NCBI GenBank assembly: GCA_013331795.1
Contig: DUFP01000022.1
Coordinates: forward strand, 1 to 32,133
Direction: 5' to 3'
Length of the DNA: 32,133 bases
Source of the DNA: Nanobdellota archaeon
Lineage (GTDB): Archaea; Nanobdellota; Nanobdellia; SCGC-AAA011-G17; GW2011-AR17
Below the pieces are notes generated by a model. The model was not told the origin of the DNA and made no database searches. It saw only the letters and a program-made list of their open reading frames with translations. Positions 8,087 through 15,747 of this stretch are shown here, one piece after another (positions within the stretch are counted from its first letter, which is position 1; each line of letters opens with the position of its first letter). The position numbers and the translations under genes were made by a program.

Positions 8087-8773
8087 TTATGCCTCAAGTG
8101 TTTTTATTTTTCCAATAGCAAAAGCATATCTTTTTGCAGTTTCAAAACTCCCTTCAGGAGTTTTTACAACAATAGTATTCACCTTTGTATCATCAAGAGT
8201 TCCTACAACTCCTCGTTTTGTTCCACCTATAAGATAAATTCTTGCACCTCTTTTCAAAGAGACATGGTCTTTAATGCTTCCATCTTTTAAAGAAACAAAA
8301 AGTGTATCTCCTGTTTTATAGCTGGCTACTTTATCTAAAATAATATTAGTCCCATCCGAGTTATTCAATTGAATTTTCTTTCCGGAAATAATTGTTTTAT
8401 TTTTAATCTGAACAATTCGTACATCTTTTTCATCATCTCCTAAAGGAGAGAGTTTGAATTTTCCTTTAATATCATAAAAAACTCTATAGTCTTGGTTTAG
8501 ACTAGGAATACTAATGACATCCATAAGCCCAACAGCATAGCCAAGGTCTTTTCGAACTTTTCCATTTACAAAGATTTTTCCTTCGTTGAGAATCTTCTTT
8601 GTTTCTCTTCTAATTCGTGCAAATTTTAAAAGATCAGTAATAACAAGGGAAAGTGGAATAGATTCTCTTAAATTGTGTGCGCCTGCATGTGGACGAGTAA
8701 TAAATTTAATACCTTTTCTTTTTACACCCCAGCTTACTGGTGCTGTCAATCGTGATAAATGATTTTTAACCAT
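8087..8773 (-). CDS. rps4e: Ribosomal protein eS4
   Basis: This 228-residue archaeal/eukaryotic eS4 has an N-terminal segment HLSRLTAPVSWGVKRKGIKF, an S4-like RNA-binding module (LLKFARIRRETKKILNEGKI, then VNGKVRKDLGYAVGLMDVIS) and a C-terminal KOW-type barrel (RGARIYLIGGTKRGVVGTLD). Its ATG overlaps the L24 stop codon by one base. Confidence 0.96.
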   Translation of the reverse strand: MVKNHLSRLTAPVSWGVKRKGIKFITRPHAGAHNLRESIPLSLVITDLLKFARIRRETKKILNEGKIFVNGKVRKDLGYAVGLMDVISIPSLNQDYRVFYDIKGKFKLSPLGDDEKDVRIVQIKNKTIISGKKIQLNNSDGTNIILDKVASYKTGDTLFVSLKDGSIKDHVSLKRGARIYLIGGTKRGVVGTLDDTKVNTIVVKTPEGSFETAKRYAFAIGKIKTLEA

Positions 8774-9171
8774 TATTTTTTCTCCTGAGTTTTCTTATTT
8801 TCAATTTTTGCTTTTCTTATTTTGTCTGTTAAATCCAATTCTGTAATCATAAGGTTGGAAGGGTCAAGTGGAATCAAAACTTTGCTTCCATCTTTTTTGC
8901 TAAGTTCAATACCTTCAATATAGATTTTTTGGCTTTTAATCAAAATCCTACTAACTTTTCCTGTTTTTTTCTTGTGTTGCCCTCGAAGGATTTTTACTTT
9001 GTCTCCTTTTCGAAGAGTAAAGCTTCGAGTAGTGTATTTCTTTCGAAGTTCTGGACTAAGATGTGCTGCCAAAAAAGTATGTTGCACATGCAGAGGAGCA
9101 TTATATCTATATTTTCTCTGCTTGCTTGGACGTTTACTTGCATTCCAATGTTTTGACCATTTGAGTTTCAT
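8773..9171 (-). CDS. rpl24: Ribosomal protein uL24
   Basis: The 132-residue uL24 is an assembly-initiator protein for the large subunit. The archaeal N-terminus (KWSKHWNASKRPSKQRKYRY) leads into LRKGDKVKILRGQHKKKTGK, a KOW motif. The C-terminal Lys-rich tail is typical. It lies between L14 and S4e. Confidence 0.95.
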   Translation of the reverse strand: MKLKWSKHWNASKRPSKQRKYRYNAPLHVQHTFLAAHLSPELRKKYTTRSFTLRKGDKVKILRGQHKKKTGKVSRILIKSQKIYIEGIELSKKDGSKVLIPLDPSNLMITELDLTDKIRKAKIENKKTQEKK

Positions 9172-9174
9172 TTT

Positions 9175-9576
9175 TTATACCACAATACTTGATACTTTTG
9201 AAATACCAGGCCATCTTTCAGCAGCTTCTTTTGCAATAGCCCCTTTAAAGATTGTTCCTTTTGGATTTCCTTTATCGTCTTTTAATACAATAACTGCATT
9301 ATCTTCAAATTTAATACGAGTTCCATTCGGCCTCTTAAATTCCTTTTTCTGTCGAACAACAATTGCAGAGACAACTTGTTTTCTCATCTCAGGTTTTCCT
9401 TTGATAACAGATGCTTTGACAAGATCACCAACACCTGCAGATGCAAGTCTTCTTCGAACAGTTTTATGCCCTTTGACGCTAATGATCTTAACTATTTTTG
9501 CTCCAGAGTTATCACAAGTAGGAACTTCAGCTCCAATAGGAAGAGCTCGTACTTTGAATCCGCTAATTGCTTTCAT
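9175..9576 (-). CDS. rpl14: Ribosomal protein uL14
   Basis: This 133-residue uL14 shows the family core GAEVPTCDNSGAKIVKIISV, then AGVGDLVKASVIKGKPEMRK and GTRIKFEDNAVIVLKDDKGN, ending with RWPGISKVSSIVV. It interacts with 23S rRNA near the subunit interface. The start overlaps the S17 stop by four bases (ATGA). Confidence 0.97.
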   Translation of the reverse strand: MKAISGFKVRALPIGAEVPTCDNSGAKIVKIISVKGHKTVRRRLASAGVGDLVKASVIKGKPEMRKQVVSAIVVRQKKEFKRPNGTRIKFEDNAVIVLKDDKGNPKGTIFKGAIAKEAAERWPGISKVSSIVV

Positions 9577-9908
9577 TTATGCACCTTCACGACAATGAAT
9601 TTTTTTGTTTTGCTGATAGGTCTTGTTTCAACAATAGTAACTGTATCACCAATTTCTGCTTCAATACATTGAGGATTATGGGCTTTAACACGTGATCTAC
9701 TCTTAGAGTATCTCTCAAATTTTGAAAGATAGGCAATTCTTAACCATTCTACATTAACAGTCTTATGAGGACTTTTTTTGATAACTTTTCCTTCAAAGAC
9801 TCTCCCATGTAATTTAGTATCGCCATGGAAAGGGCAATGTGTATCACTACAGCTCTTGCTAGGTGAAACGAATCCCATTCCAACATCTTTCTTCGCTTGT
9901 TTTTTCAT
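9573..9908 (-). CDS. rps17: Ribosomal protein uS17
   Basis: The 111-residue uS17 has the archaeal extended N-terminus (DVGMGFVSPSKSCSDTHCPF, HGDTKLHGRVFEGKVI) followed by the OB-fold core and HNPQCIEAEIGDTVTIVETR, then PISKTKKFIVV. Its start overlaps the Rnp1 stop by four bases. Confidence 0.96.
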   Translation of the reverse strand: MKKQAKKDVGMGFVSPSKSCSDTHCPFHGDTKLHGRVFEGKVIKKSPHKTVNVEWLRIAYLSKFERYSKSRSRVKAHNPQCIEAEIGDTVTIVETRPISKTKKFIVVKVHK

Positions 9909-10165
9909 TTTTTGATCCTATCTTCTGGCCTTCCGACCAAAATATCTCCTTTGATTATTATTTCTTGATTGTTGATTTTTGTTTTGAAACTTGCACCTTT
10001 TTTCAGCACGTTCTTCTCACCAATTTTTGTTTGAATAACGAAAGTATTTTTTGTCTCATCGACAATTTCGCCTTCAATGCCAATCAAGCTTTTGTTGTTT
10101 GCATCAACCACCACAACGTCAAGGCCAATAAGTTCATGCCTGGCGATGTTTGTTGGTGATCTCAT
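9905..10165 (-). CDS. rnp1: RNase P protein component 1 (Rpp29/Pop4 homologue)
   Basis: An 86-residue Sm-like barrel protein of archaeal RNase P, the ribonucleoprotein that removes tRNA 5' leaders. Family traits are the N-terminal [20 protein letters not shown], the strand [18 protein letters not shown] and the C-terminal [14 protein letters not shown]. Its place between aIF1 and S17 is the conserved archaeal position. It overlaps both neighbours by four bases. It should act on the tRNAs in this window once their leaders are made. Confidence 0.95.
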   Translation of the reverse strand: MRSPTNIARHELIGLDVVVVDANNKSLIGIEGEIVDETKNTFVIQTKIGEKNVLKKGASFKTKINNQEIIIKGDILVGRPEDRIKK

Positions 10166-10494
10166 TTTTTGTAAGTATATGCTTCGTTAGTGACTGTGAT
10201 GGAGCTTGCGGAAAAACCTTCTTCGATAACATATCTTTTTGCTTTCTCAAGATGATCTCCCTGAAGTTCAATATTTTTGTCTTTTGTTGTCCCACCGCAA
10301 GCAAGTTTTGATTTAAGCTTTTTTGCCAATTCTTTGATATTAATTGTTTTGTCATCAATGCCTGAAATAACGGTAATGAGTTTTCCAAATCTTCGCTTGA
10401 CAAGCCTAATCTCAATTTTCTGCTCTTCTTTTGCGATAGTTTCGCAAACACAGAGTTCTTGAGGAAGGCCACATTTAGAGCAAATCTCACGCAT
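10162..10494 (-). CDS. Translation initiation factor aIF1 (SUI1 family)
   Basis: The SUI1/eIF1-family factor checks start-codon pairing on the small subunit. The core is [20 protein letters not shown], then [17 protein letters not shown]. The N-terminal Cys cluster [13 protein letters not shown] is the usual archaeal form. I start it at the ATG at 10494 (110 residues), which overlaps the L29 stop by eight bases; an upstream ATG at 10527 adds an unusual Arg/Lys run and deepens the overlap. Confidence 0.93.
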   Translation of the reverse strand: MREICSKCGLPQELCVCETIAKEEQKIEIRLVKRRFGKLITVISGIDDKTINIKELAKKLKSKLACGGTTKDKNIELQGDHLEKAKRYVIEEGFSASSITVTNEAYTYKK

Positions 10495-10708
10495 GGGTTT
10501 TTTTCTTCTCCTCCTTAGTAGCTTCATTCATAATAGTCATAATCCGTGCAACAGTTTTTTTTACATTCTTTACATTTCCTGGATTTTCGGGAACTGTCCC
10601 TGCTGCAATTTGAGCATTTATTTTAATAAGATCTTTTTTTAGTTCAAGTAACTTATTTTCCTGTTCTTGCTTATTCATTTTTCGAATATCCTTATTCTTG
10701 ATCTTCAT
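10487..10708 (-). CDS. rpl29: Ribosomal protein uL29
   Basis: A 73-residue helical protein at the polypeptide exit. It has the family N-terminus [20 protein letters not shown] and [20 protein letters not shown], ending with [17 protein letters not shown]. The ATG at 10708 gives the typical start; one five codons upstream (10723) is also in frame. It overlaps the S3 stop by 17 bases. Confidence 0.93.
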   Translation of the reverse strand: MKIKNKDIRKMNKQEQENKLLELKKDLIKINAQIAAGTVPENPGNVKNVKKTVARIMTIMNEATKEEKKKTHA

Positions 10709-11453
10709 TTTTAGCCTGTTCATCCTTTGTTTTTTTTATTGTTTTTTTCTTCACGGTTTTCTTTTTTGTTTTAACTTTTTCTTCTTCTTTCTCAATATTT
10801 TCTTCTTCTGTTTCACTTGTTTTGACTTCTTCAACGTGAATAGTCATTTTTGCTTGATCAATGAGAGTAAGTTTATCTGGTAAGATAGTATGAGGAGGTA
10901 AGATACGCACTTTAATTCCAATGCTTCCTGATTTTAAGTTTGCAGTAGCCAGCCCATATGCAACCTTGGACATAGAAACATCTCCTGATTTTTTCAAATA
11001 TCCTGCATAAAACTTCCAAGTCTTTGCTCGTGCTCCTGGAAGTCCTCTTCCACCAATAGCAATTTCTGCTCCCATTGCACCAGCATCAATAATTCTTTGT
11101 AAAGTTTTATATCCAACTGATTTAAATCTTTTAGGACCAAATCTTTCTAAAGTTGTAACAATTTGTTCTGCCATAGTTTGGGCATCAATATTAGGATTGG
11201 AAATTTCTGCAACTTCAATTTGAGGGTTCTCCATTTTAAATTTTGTTTTGAAGACTTTTGTGAGATCTCGAATATTTTCTCCACCCTTTCCAACAATCAG
11301 TCCAGGTCGTGCAGTATAAATAATAATTCTTTCTCCTAATGGAGTTCTTTTTATTTCAAATGAACTGTATTTTCCAGGCCCTAATTCTTTGTAAAGATAT
11401 TCGTTGACTAAATACTCTCGCATTTTCTCACTAACAAATTTTCGCTCAATCAT
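10692..11453 (-). CDS. rps3: Ribosomal protein uS3
   Basis: The 253-residue uS3 lies at the mRNA entry tunnel. The KH domain carries the GxxG loop in RPGLIVGKGGENIRDL; the C-terminal domain contains GFKT-type residues replaced by SVGYKTLQRIIDAGAMGAEI, then GGRGLPGARAKTWKFYAGYL. About 40 C-terminal residues form a Lys/Glu-rich low-complexity tail. The start overlaps L22's stop by four bases. Confidence 0.97.
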   Translation of the reverse strand: MIERKFVSEKMREYLVNEYLYKELGPGKYSSFEIKRTPLGERIIIYTARPGLIVGKGGENIRDLTKVFKTKFKMENPQIEVAEISNPNIDAQTMAEQIVTTLERFGPKRFKSVGYKTLQRIIDAGAMGAEIAIGGRGLPGARAKTWKFYAGYLKKSGDVSMSKVAYGLATANLKSGSIGIKVRILPPHTILPDKLTLIDQAKMTIHVEEVKTSETEEENIEKEEEKVKTKKKTVKKKTIKKTKDEQAKNEDQE

Positions 11454-11917
11454 TTGGTTTTTTTCTCCTTTGGTTCACTTTTCTTTTCTACTTTTTTCTT
11501 TTTCTCTTTTTCTTTAAGTACTATTTCAATATGAGTTCTTTTTGCATGTCTTCCACGTTGTCGACCTGCCTTCATTTGTGTATTTCCTTTGTTTGCAACA
11601 ATATGAGAGACATAAAGACTATCAATGTCAAGCCCTTTATTTTGTGCATTCATTTCTGCAGACTTCAATAAGAGCAATACTTCCTTTGCAACTTTTGCAG
11701 GAAATCGCCCTGGTCCCATTGGTCCTCTCTTGTGGCCAAGATCCATATGATATCTTTTGAATGGAACAGCAACTTTCAATGCAATAACATCTTCCATTTT
11801 TTTCTTCGCATCAGCAAGATTTTTTCCTCGAAGAAAACCTGCAACTTCAACAGCAAACTTTCTAGAGATACCTATATTATTTCCTCTTGCAGATGCAATA
11901 TGTTGTGTGTCTTCCAT
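11450..11917 (-). CDS. rpl22: Ribosomal protein uL22
   Basis: The 155-residue uL22 lines the exit tunnel. The archaeal features are ISRKFAVEVAGFLRGKNLAD, FKRYHMDLGHKRGPMGPGRF, then AKVAKEVLLLLKSAEMNAQN and HIVANKGNTQMKAGRQRGRH. The final ~25 residues are mostly Lys/Glu. It is spaced two bases from S19 and overlaps S3 by four. Confidence 0.96.
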   Translation of the reverse strand: MEDTQHIASARGNNIGISRKFAVEVAGFLRGKNLADAKKKMEDVIALKVAVPFKRYHMDLGHKRGPMGPGRFPAKVAKEVLLLLKSAEMNAQNKGLDIDSLYVSHIVANKGNTQMKAGRQRGRHAKRTHIEIVLKEKEKKKKVEKKSEPKEKKTK

Positions 11918-11919
11918 TT

Positions 11920-12318
11920 TTATTTCACAGATGCAGCAGAGCTAGACTTTGTTGCACCAATTCCTGGTGCGGAGTGTGAGACTCTGTTTCTTGTAAGTGT
12001 AAATTCTCCTAAATAATGCCCAAGCATATCTGGCAATACCTCAATTTGAGTGTATCCTTTTCCTGTATGTACATGAACCATAAGGCCAACCATTTCTGGG
12101 ATAATAATCATATCTCGGCAATGTGTTTTAATAGGCTTCTTATATTTTCCTTCTTTTACTTTTTTTATTTTTATGAGTAATCTTTTTTGCATTTCAGTAA
12201 ATCCTCTTTCAAGGCTTCTTCTTTGTCGTGAGGGAATAAGTTTTGCAAACTCTTTTATATCCATAGCTTTAAGCTCTTCTACTGTTTTTCCTCGATAAGT
12301 AAATTCTTTACGTGCCAT
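11920..12318 (-). CDS. rps19: Ribosomal protein uS19
   Basis: A 132-residue small-subunit head protein. The core HCRDMIIIPEMVGLMVHVHT, GKGYTQIEVLPDMLGHYLGE and FTLTRNRVSHSAPGIGATKS matches archaeal S19 closely. The N-terminal FTYRGKTVEELKAMDIKEFA is also typical. Its start abuts the L2 stop. Confidence 0.96.
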   Translation of the reverse strand: MARKEFTYRGKTVEELKAMDIKEFAKLIPSRQRRSLERGFTEMQKRLLIKIKKVKEGKYKKPIKTHCRDMIIIPEMVGLMVHVHTGKGYTQIEVLPDMLGHYLGEFTLTRNRVSHSAPGIGATKSSSAASVK

Positions 12319-13044
12319 TTATCGTTTTCTCCCACTTCTTCGTGCTCTAATTAATCCTACATTTCTTCCAGCTGGAGCCCAACGAGGAGGAGTCTTAGGT
12401 TTCCCTGCATGTCTTCCTCTTCCAGATCCAAATGGATGATCTACAGCATTCATAGCAACTCCTGAAGTTTGTGGATAGAGTTTGTTTCTTGCTCTCATAG
12501 CATGCATTCTCTTTCCTGCCTTCAAGAAAGGTTTTTCAATCCTTCCATCTCCAGCAATGATTCCAATAGTTGCTCGGCATTCTCCAGTGAATGTCTTTTG
12601 TTTTCGTGAAGGTAATTTGACAATAATTCCATTTTCAACTTTTCCAACTACTCGTGCAAAAACACCTGCAGTTCGTACAAGTTTTCCTCCATCTCCAGGT
12701 CTACATTCTAAATTATAAATTGCAGTTCCTTCAGGGATATTTTTCAAAGGAAGAACATTTCCTGTTTGTACAGGAGCACTTGCACCAGAAGCAACAATAT
12801 CTCCAACCCTAACATTCAAAGGTGCAGAAATAAGGACAACTTCTTTTGTATCATATTTTATTTCTGCCAAAGGAGCCATATGCCCTGGGCAATCAATAAG
12901 ATCTTGGATAGTTCCATACACAACAGAGTTTCTTTCAGTATCATCATAAGCTCTATAGCTAATTTTTCCATAGTATCGATGACTTGGAGCTCTATAAGTA
13001 GATGTTCCTCTTCCTCGACGTTGTGTAATAAGCCTCTTTCCCAT
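12319..13044 (-). CDS. rpl2: Ribosomal protein uL2
   Basis: The 241-residue uL2 is needed for subunit association and peptidyl-transferase function. It starts GKRLITQRRGRGTSTYRAPS; the C-terminal part holds AMNAVDHPFGSGRGRHAGKP with the conserved His of the DHP motif, then PPRWAPAGRNVGLIRARRSG. Length and order are standard for archaea. Spacing to L23 is one base. Confidence 0.97.
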   Translation of the reverse strand: MGKRLITQRRGRGTSTYRAPSHRYYGKISYRAYDDTERNSVVYGTIQDLIDCPGHMAPLAEIKYDTKEVVLISAPLNVRVGDIVASGASAPVQTGNVLPLKNIPEGTAIYNLECRPGDGGKLVRTAGVFARVVGKVENGIIVKLPSRKQKTFTGECRATIGIIAGDGRIEKPFLKAGKRMHAMRARNKLYPQTSGVAMNAVDHPFGSGRGRHAGKPKTPPRWAPAGRNVGLIRARRSGRKR

Positions 13045-13045
13045 G

Positions 13046-13312
13046 TTAGAGTAATCCTAGCTGAGTTGCTACATCAATAGCTGGTGTTTCAGCTGAAAGT
13101 TTTAAATATGCTTTTTTCTTCCCAGAAGGGAGGATACATGTATTGATTTTGGTTATTTTGATTTTGAATAATTCCTCTGCAGCTTTTTTGATTTCAATTT
13201 TGCTTGCTCTTCTATCAACGACAAAAACAAGTTTGTTTTCATTCTGCATAAGCTTTACATTCTTCTCAGTAGTTAAAGGATGTTTCAGTATTGCGAATGT
13301 TTCTATACTCAT
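13046..13312 (-). CDS. rpl23: Ribosomal protein uL23
   Basis: The 88-residue uL23 sits at the tunnel exit, where SRP docks. It carries AILKHPLTTEKNVKLMQNEN, VFVVDRRASKIEIKKAAEEL, then KITKINTCILPSGKKKAYLK. Its start overlaps the L4 stop by four bases. Confidence 0.95.
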   Translation of the reverse strand: MSIETFAILKHPLTTEKNVKLMQNENKLVFVVDRRASKIEIKKAAEELFKIKITKINTCILPSGKKKAYLKLSAETPAIDVATQLGLL

Positions 13313-14133
13313 TTCTTAGTCTCCTTTTTTGTTTGAGTATAAAATAATGCTTCTTTTTCCATAATTTCCAATGCTTTGTCAGACCAAAGAGTCAATCGCC
13401 CTGCATCTGTTCCTGGTGCAAGCAATTCTGCATTCAAATCTTTCACTGTGCATACATCGATACCTTGAAGGTTTCTTGCTGCAGTAATAAGAGCACATTT
13501 TTTGGAAACAACAAGAAGAGGCCCTTTTTTCTTTCTATAGGGTCTTCCTCTATTTTTTCCTTTTCCAGCCCTAATCTTTTTTATAGCAATTCGATCTAAT
13601 TCTTTTTCAAGTCCTGCTTTTGTAAGGAAATCATGGATATCTTTTGCTTTTTTAAGATCTTCAATTGTATTCTCAACAACAAATGATTCTGTAGTGTGTC
13701 CTCGTCTTTTGACAAGTGCTGCATTCATTGTTGCAGCAATAGCGCTTCGAATTGCCTTTCTTCGCTCTTGAACATTTATTTTAAGATCCCAAATTTTTGC
13801 TGCTTTAGGCGGGTGGGAAACTCTTCCACCAACTGTGTTTGGTGCAACTGCTCCCACATAATGAAAATTCATTCCCTTTCGAGAAAGTACTTTTCTTGGA
13901 GTTCTTGATTGCCCTCGACCATAAGTAGTTTTGTAATGCTTTCTTCTTTTTGTAATAAAAGCAGATTGTCGTAGTCCAGCTCCTTCTTTTGTTCCATATG
14001 CTTGAATATTATGAGATTGTTGTGCGAGTACAGCCTTCTTGATAAGATCTGGTCTAAATTCTTCAGAAAATTGCCGGGGTAAAGTAACTTCCTTTCCTTT
14101 TTTCCCATCCATTCCTACAATTGATGTTTTCAT
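13309..14133 (-). CDS. rpl4: Ribosomal protein uL4
   Basis: This 274-residue archaeal uL4 has the tunnel-loop region (RRKHYKTTYGRGQSRTPRKV) and the conserved GGRVSHPPKAAKIWDLKIN, then KKIRAGKGKNRGRPYRKKKG. In E. coli, L4 represses its own S10 operon by binding the leader RNA; the structured leader here makes a similar loop worth testing, but that is only analogy. It is the second gene of the cluster and overlaps L3 and L23 by four bases. Confidence 0.96.
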   Translation of the reverse strand: MKTSIVGMDGKKGKEVTLPRQFSEEFRPDLIKKAVLAQQSHNIQAYGTKEGAGLRQSAFITKRRKHYKTTYGRGQSRTPRKVLSRKGMNFHYVGAVAPNTVGGRVSHPPKAAKIWDLKINVQERRKAIRSAIAATMNAALVKRRGHTTESFVVENTIEDLKKAKDIHDFLTKAGLEKELDRIAIKKIRAGKGKNRGRPYRKKKGPLLVVSKKCALITAARNLQGIDVCTVKDLNAELLAPGTDAGRLTLWSDKALEIMEKEALFYTQTKKETKK

Positions 14134-15098
14134 CGTTGTTTGGACTCCACACTAATATAACTAATTGGTTTTGTATGCAATTTCTTTTTCACACGAATTG
14201 CTTCTGAAAGTGCAATAGGTCTTTTTGTCGCTCCTGCAACAGATCCTTTTACAAGAAGATAATCACTCTTCACAAAACCATAGCGGACAAATCCACCTTT
14301 AGGATTAATATCTGTAGGATTCGTTCCTATTTTGAGGGTAGTTTTATTATACTCTGTTCGTAAATGATATCCCCATTTTCCACATTGTGCAACACTGTAA
14401 AGTACTTTATTTGGATGCCAGGATCCAAGTGTTCCTACTTTTCTTCGTGCTTTTTCTGCTTTATGTTGCAATGGTTTGACACCGAATTTTTTCACAACAC
14501 CGGAAAATCCTTTTCCTTTTGTAACAGAGTGAATATCAACATATTGTGTTTCTTTGAAAACATCAGAAACTTTAATTTCTTTATCTAGAAGGCTTTGTGC
14601 AAATGCAGATTTTTCTTGGAGATCTTTTCCACCGACAGAAAACTCAAGCATATCTGGTTTCTTTTTTCCTAAGCCTGTAAGTTTAGGCTGTGTATAAACA
14701 CTAACTTTAATAGCATCAAAATGTTCAGGAACTTTATTATCTTTTTTAGACCCTCGAATCTTCCTGCCTAATTCTTTATCCCACTTCTTAGAGAATAGTT
14801 CAGAAATAAGTTTTAAATCACCATCTTCATTTTGTGCATAATAACGAACAGAATAAATTTTTAATGGTGGGCATTCAATCACGGTAACCGGAGTAAAAAT
14901 ATCCATATTTTTTCTATGAGAATTAGGATTTGTTTCTTTCTGAATCATATGAGTCATTCCTACTTTGTAGCCTAAGAAACCTAGAACTTTTTTATCTTTA
15001 GAATCAACTTTGCTTCGAACACGTGGAGCGTGCTTACTACTTCGAGCATGCGGCCAAAATTGTAAACTTCCTCTCCTAGGATGATGTTTTTTTCCCAT
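14130..15098 (-). CDS. rpl3: Ribosomal protein uL3, first gene of the S10/spc cluster
   Basis: A 322-residue archaeal uL3: N-terminal KKHHPRRGSLQFWPHARSSK, then the motif VDIHSVTKGKGFSGVVKKFG and GSWHPNKVLYSVAQCGKWGY. The C-terminus VKGSVAGATKRPIALSEAIR is also conserved. The ATG at 15098 is the natural start, giving the family Gly-Lys-Lys-His-His opening. The first two bases of this ATG are inside a 6-bp hairpin (15097-15113), the last element of a structured leader. No gene precedes it on this strand, so the operon promoter must lie in 15099-15390. Confidence 0.97.
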   Translation of the reverse strand: MGKKHHPRRGSLQFWPHARSSKHAPRVRSKVDSKDKKVLGFLGYKVGMTHMIQKETNPNSHRKNMDIFTPVTVIECPPLKIYSVRYYAQNEDGDLKLISELFSKKWDKELGRKIRGSKKDNKVPEHFDAIKVSVYTQPKLTGLGKKKPDMLEFSVGGKDLQEKSAFAQSLLDKEIKVSDVFKETQYVDIHSVTKGKGFSGVVKKFGVKPLQHKAEKARRKVGTLGSWHPNKVLYSVAQCGKWGYHLRTEYNKTTLKIGTNPTDINPKGGFVRYGFVKSDYLLVKGSVAGATKRPIALSEAIRVKKKLHTKPISYISVESKQR

Positions 15099-15113
15099 AC
15101 GATTTTTTCGTAT
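15097..15113 (-). promoter_or_regulatory. Hairpin covering the L3 start codon
   Basis: On the minus strand, ATACGA and TCGTAT form a perfect 6-bp stem around an A-rich 5-base loop; the last two stem bases are the A and T of the L3 ATG. Folding would hide the start codon, so it may adjust translation of the whole operon. The regulatory role is inferred. Confidence 0.45.
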
Positions 15114-15125
15114 CTATTTTTGACT

Positions 15126-15227
15126 TGTCTTCGCAGACAGCAGGTTTAGAGACGTCGAACCTGCACTCGCCTTTTTGAGAAGCAGAACCTCAGTTCTGTG
15201 TTCGACAGTTTTGCTGTGAACAATCTC
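15126..15227 (-). promoter_or_regulatory. Structured leader RNA of the ribosomal protein operon (candidate)
   Basis: Within about 100 bases there are four hairpins plus a closing helix. In minus-strand order they are: GAGA/TCTC (15224-15227 with 15177-15180) enclosing two hairpins, GTTC-ACAG/CTGT-GAAC (15200-15221, one bulged base) and CAGAAC/GTTCTG (15183-15198, tetraloop). Then come a 7-bp stem GCAGGTT/AACCTGC (15140-15164) and TGTCT/AGACA (15126-15139), which on the minus strand has the GNRA tetraloop GCGA. The tetraloop favours the minus strand as the functional RNA. It precedes L3, so a 5' leader is likeliest; an independent small RNA is possible. Confidence 0.5.
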
Positions 15228-15292
15228 TTATAGAGTAGTATTAAATGCAACCTTCCGATATGCATCTTAATTCAATGCAGAAAAATGAGGCT

Positions 15293-15303
15293 CCTTATAA
15301 AGG
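15293..15303 (-). promoter_or_regulatory. Probable TATA box for the ribosomal protein operon
   Basis: On the minus strand CCTTTATAAGG is preceded by a GAAAC stretch resembling a BRE. A start about 25 bases downstream would give a leader of roughly 170 bases containing the hairpin cluster. The element is nearly symmetric, so it could also fire toward the histone gene. A second weaker TTTAATA near 15237-15243 is an alternative. Confidence 0.4.
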
Positions 15304-15356
15304 TTTCGTAAACCTATATTCTAGAGACTATAGGATATCTTTTTTCAGAGGATAAT

Positions 15357-15366
15357 CTTTATAAAA
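15357..15366 (+). promoter_or_regulatory. TATA box of the histone gene
   Basis: CTTTATAAAA is centred about 30 bases before the histone ATG at 15392, leaving at most a few leader bases (an A-rich run). Confidence 0.5.
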
Positions 15367-15391
15367 TAGAGAAACTAAAAAAAGAAAGAAA

Positions 15392-15604
15392 ATGAATGTA
15401 CGAAAGACGATTTTACCCGCAGCAGCAATGGAAAAGCTTTTGAAAAAAGCTGGTGCTGAGAGAGTTGCAGATGATGCAAAAGAACGTTTAATTGAAGTTC
15501 TCGAGGCAAAAGCGGAAGAAATTGGGCAAAAAGCAATTCGCTTGGCAAATCATGCAGGAAGAAAAACAATAAAAGCTTCTGATATTCGAGAAGCAGTAAA
15601 GTAA
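15392..15604 (+). CDS. Archaeal histone (HMf family)
   Basis: A single histone fold of 70 residues, the full length of HMfA/HMfB-type histones. These form dimers and longer stacks that wrap DNA. Recognisable parts are the opening ILPAAAMEKLLKKAGAERVA (helix 1 and loop), the long central helix DDAKERLIEVLEAKAEEIGQ then KAIRLANHAGRKTIKASDIR, and the closing EAVK. No N- or C-terminal tail is present. It is divergent from the ribosomal protein operon, across 293 bases of non-coding DNA. Confidence 0.96.
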   Translation: MNVRKTILPAAAMEKLLKKAGAERVADDAKERLIEVLEAKAEEIGQKAIRLANHAGRKTIKASDIREAVK

Positions 15605-15631
15605 CTAAAAGTTTTTCACAAAACATTCTCT

Positions 15632-15719
15632 CTCTTTAGAAAGAGTATAACCTCCAATAATCTCAATAACTTTATCACTATTGAGAACTTTGCATAATTC
15701 ATAAGAGCTTTAAGCTCTT
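15632..15719. repeat. Three hairpins between histone gene and transposase
   Basis: Three perfect inverted repeats lie in the gene-free gap: CTCTTT/AAAGAG (15632-15645), TCTCAATA/TATTGAGA with a 10-base loop (15661-15686) and AAGAGCTT/AAGCTCTT (15703-15719). The first could help end histone transcription; the others may belong to the left part of the insertion sequence. No gene is visible here. Confidence 0.45.
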
Positions 15720-15721
15720 GA

Positions 15722-15742
15722 CACTTCAGCTTTGCTGAGGTG
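15722..15742 (+). promoter_or_regulatory. Hairpin burying the transposase Shine-Dalgarno sequence
   Basis: CACTTCAGC and GCTGAGGTG pair over 9 bp (one G-U) around a TTT loop. The 3' arm contains GAGGTG (15737-15742), a good Shine-Dalgarno sequence five bases before the transposase ATG at 15748. Closing the hairpin would block ribosome loading, a known way of keeping transposase low in other IS families. Confidence 0.5.
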
Positions 15743-15747
15743 GTATT

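Noticed and set aside
8972-9598. 208-residue plus-strand ORF opposite L24 and L14
   Set aside because: Antisense shadow of ribosomal protein genes, no promoter and no recognisable motif.
15126-15227. CRISPR-like or tRNA-like element upstream of L3
   Set aside because: The hairpins are different from one another with no repeated unit or spacers, and no acceptor stem or anticodon arm can be built.
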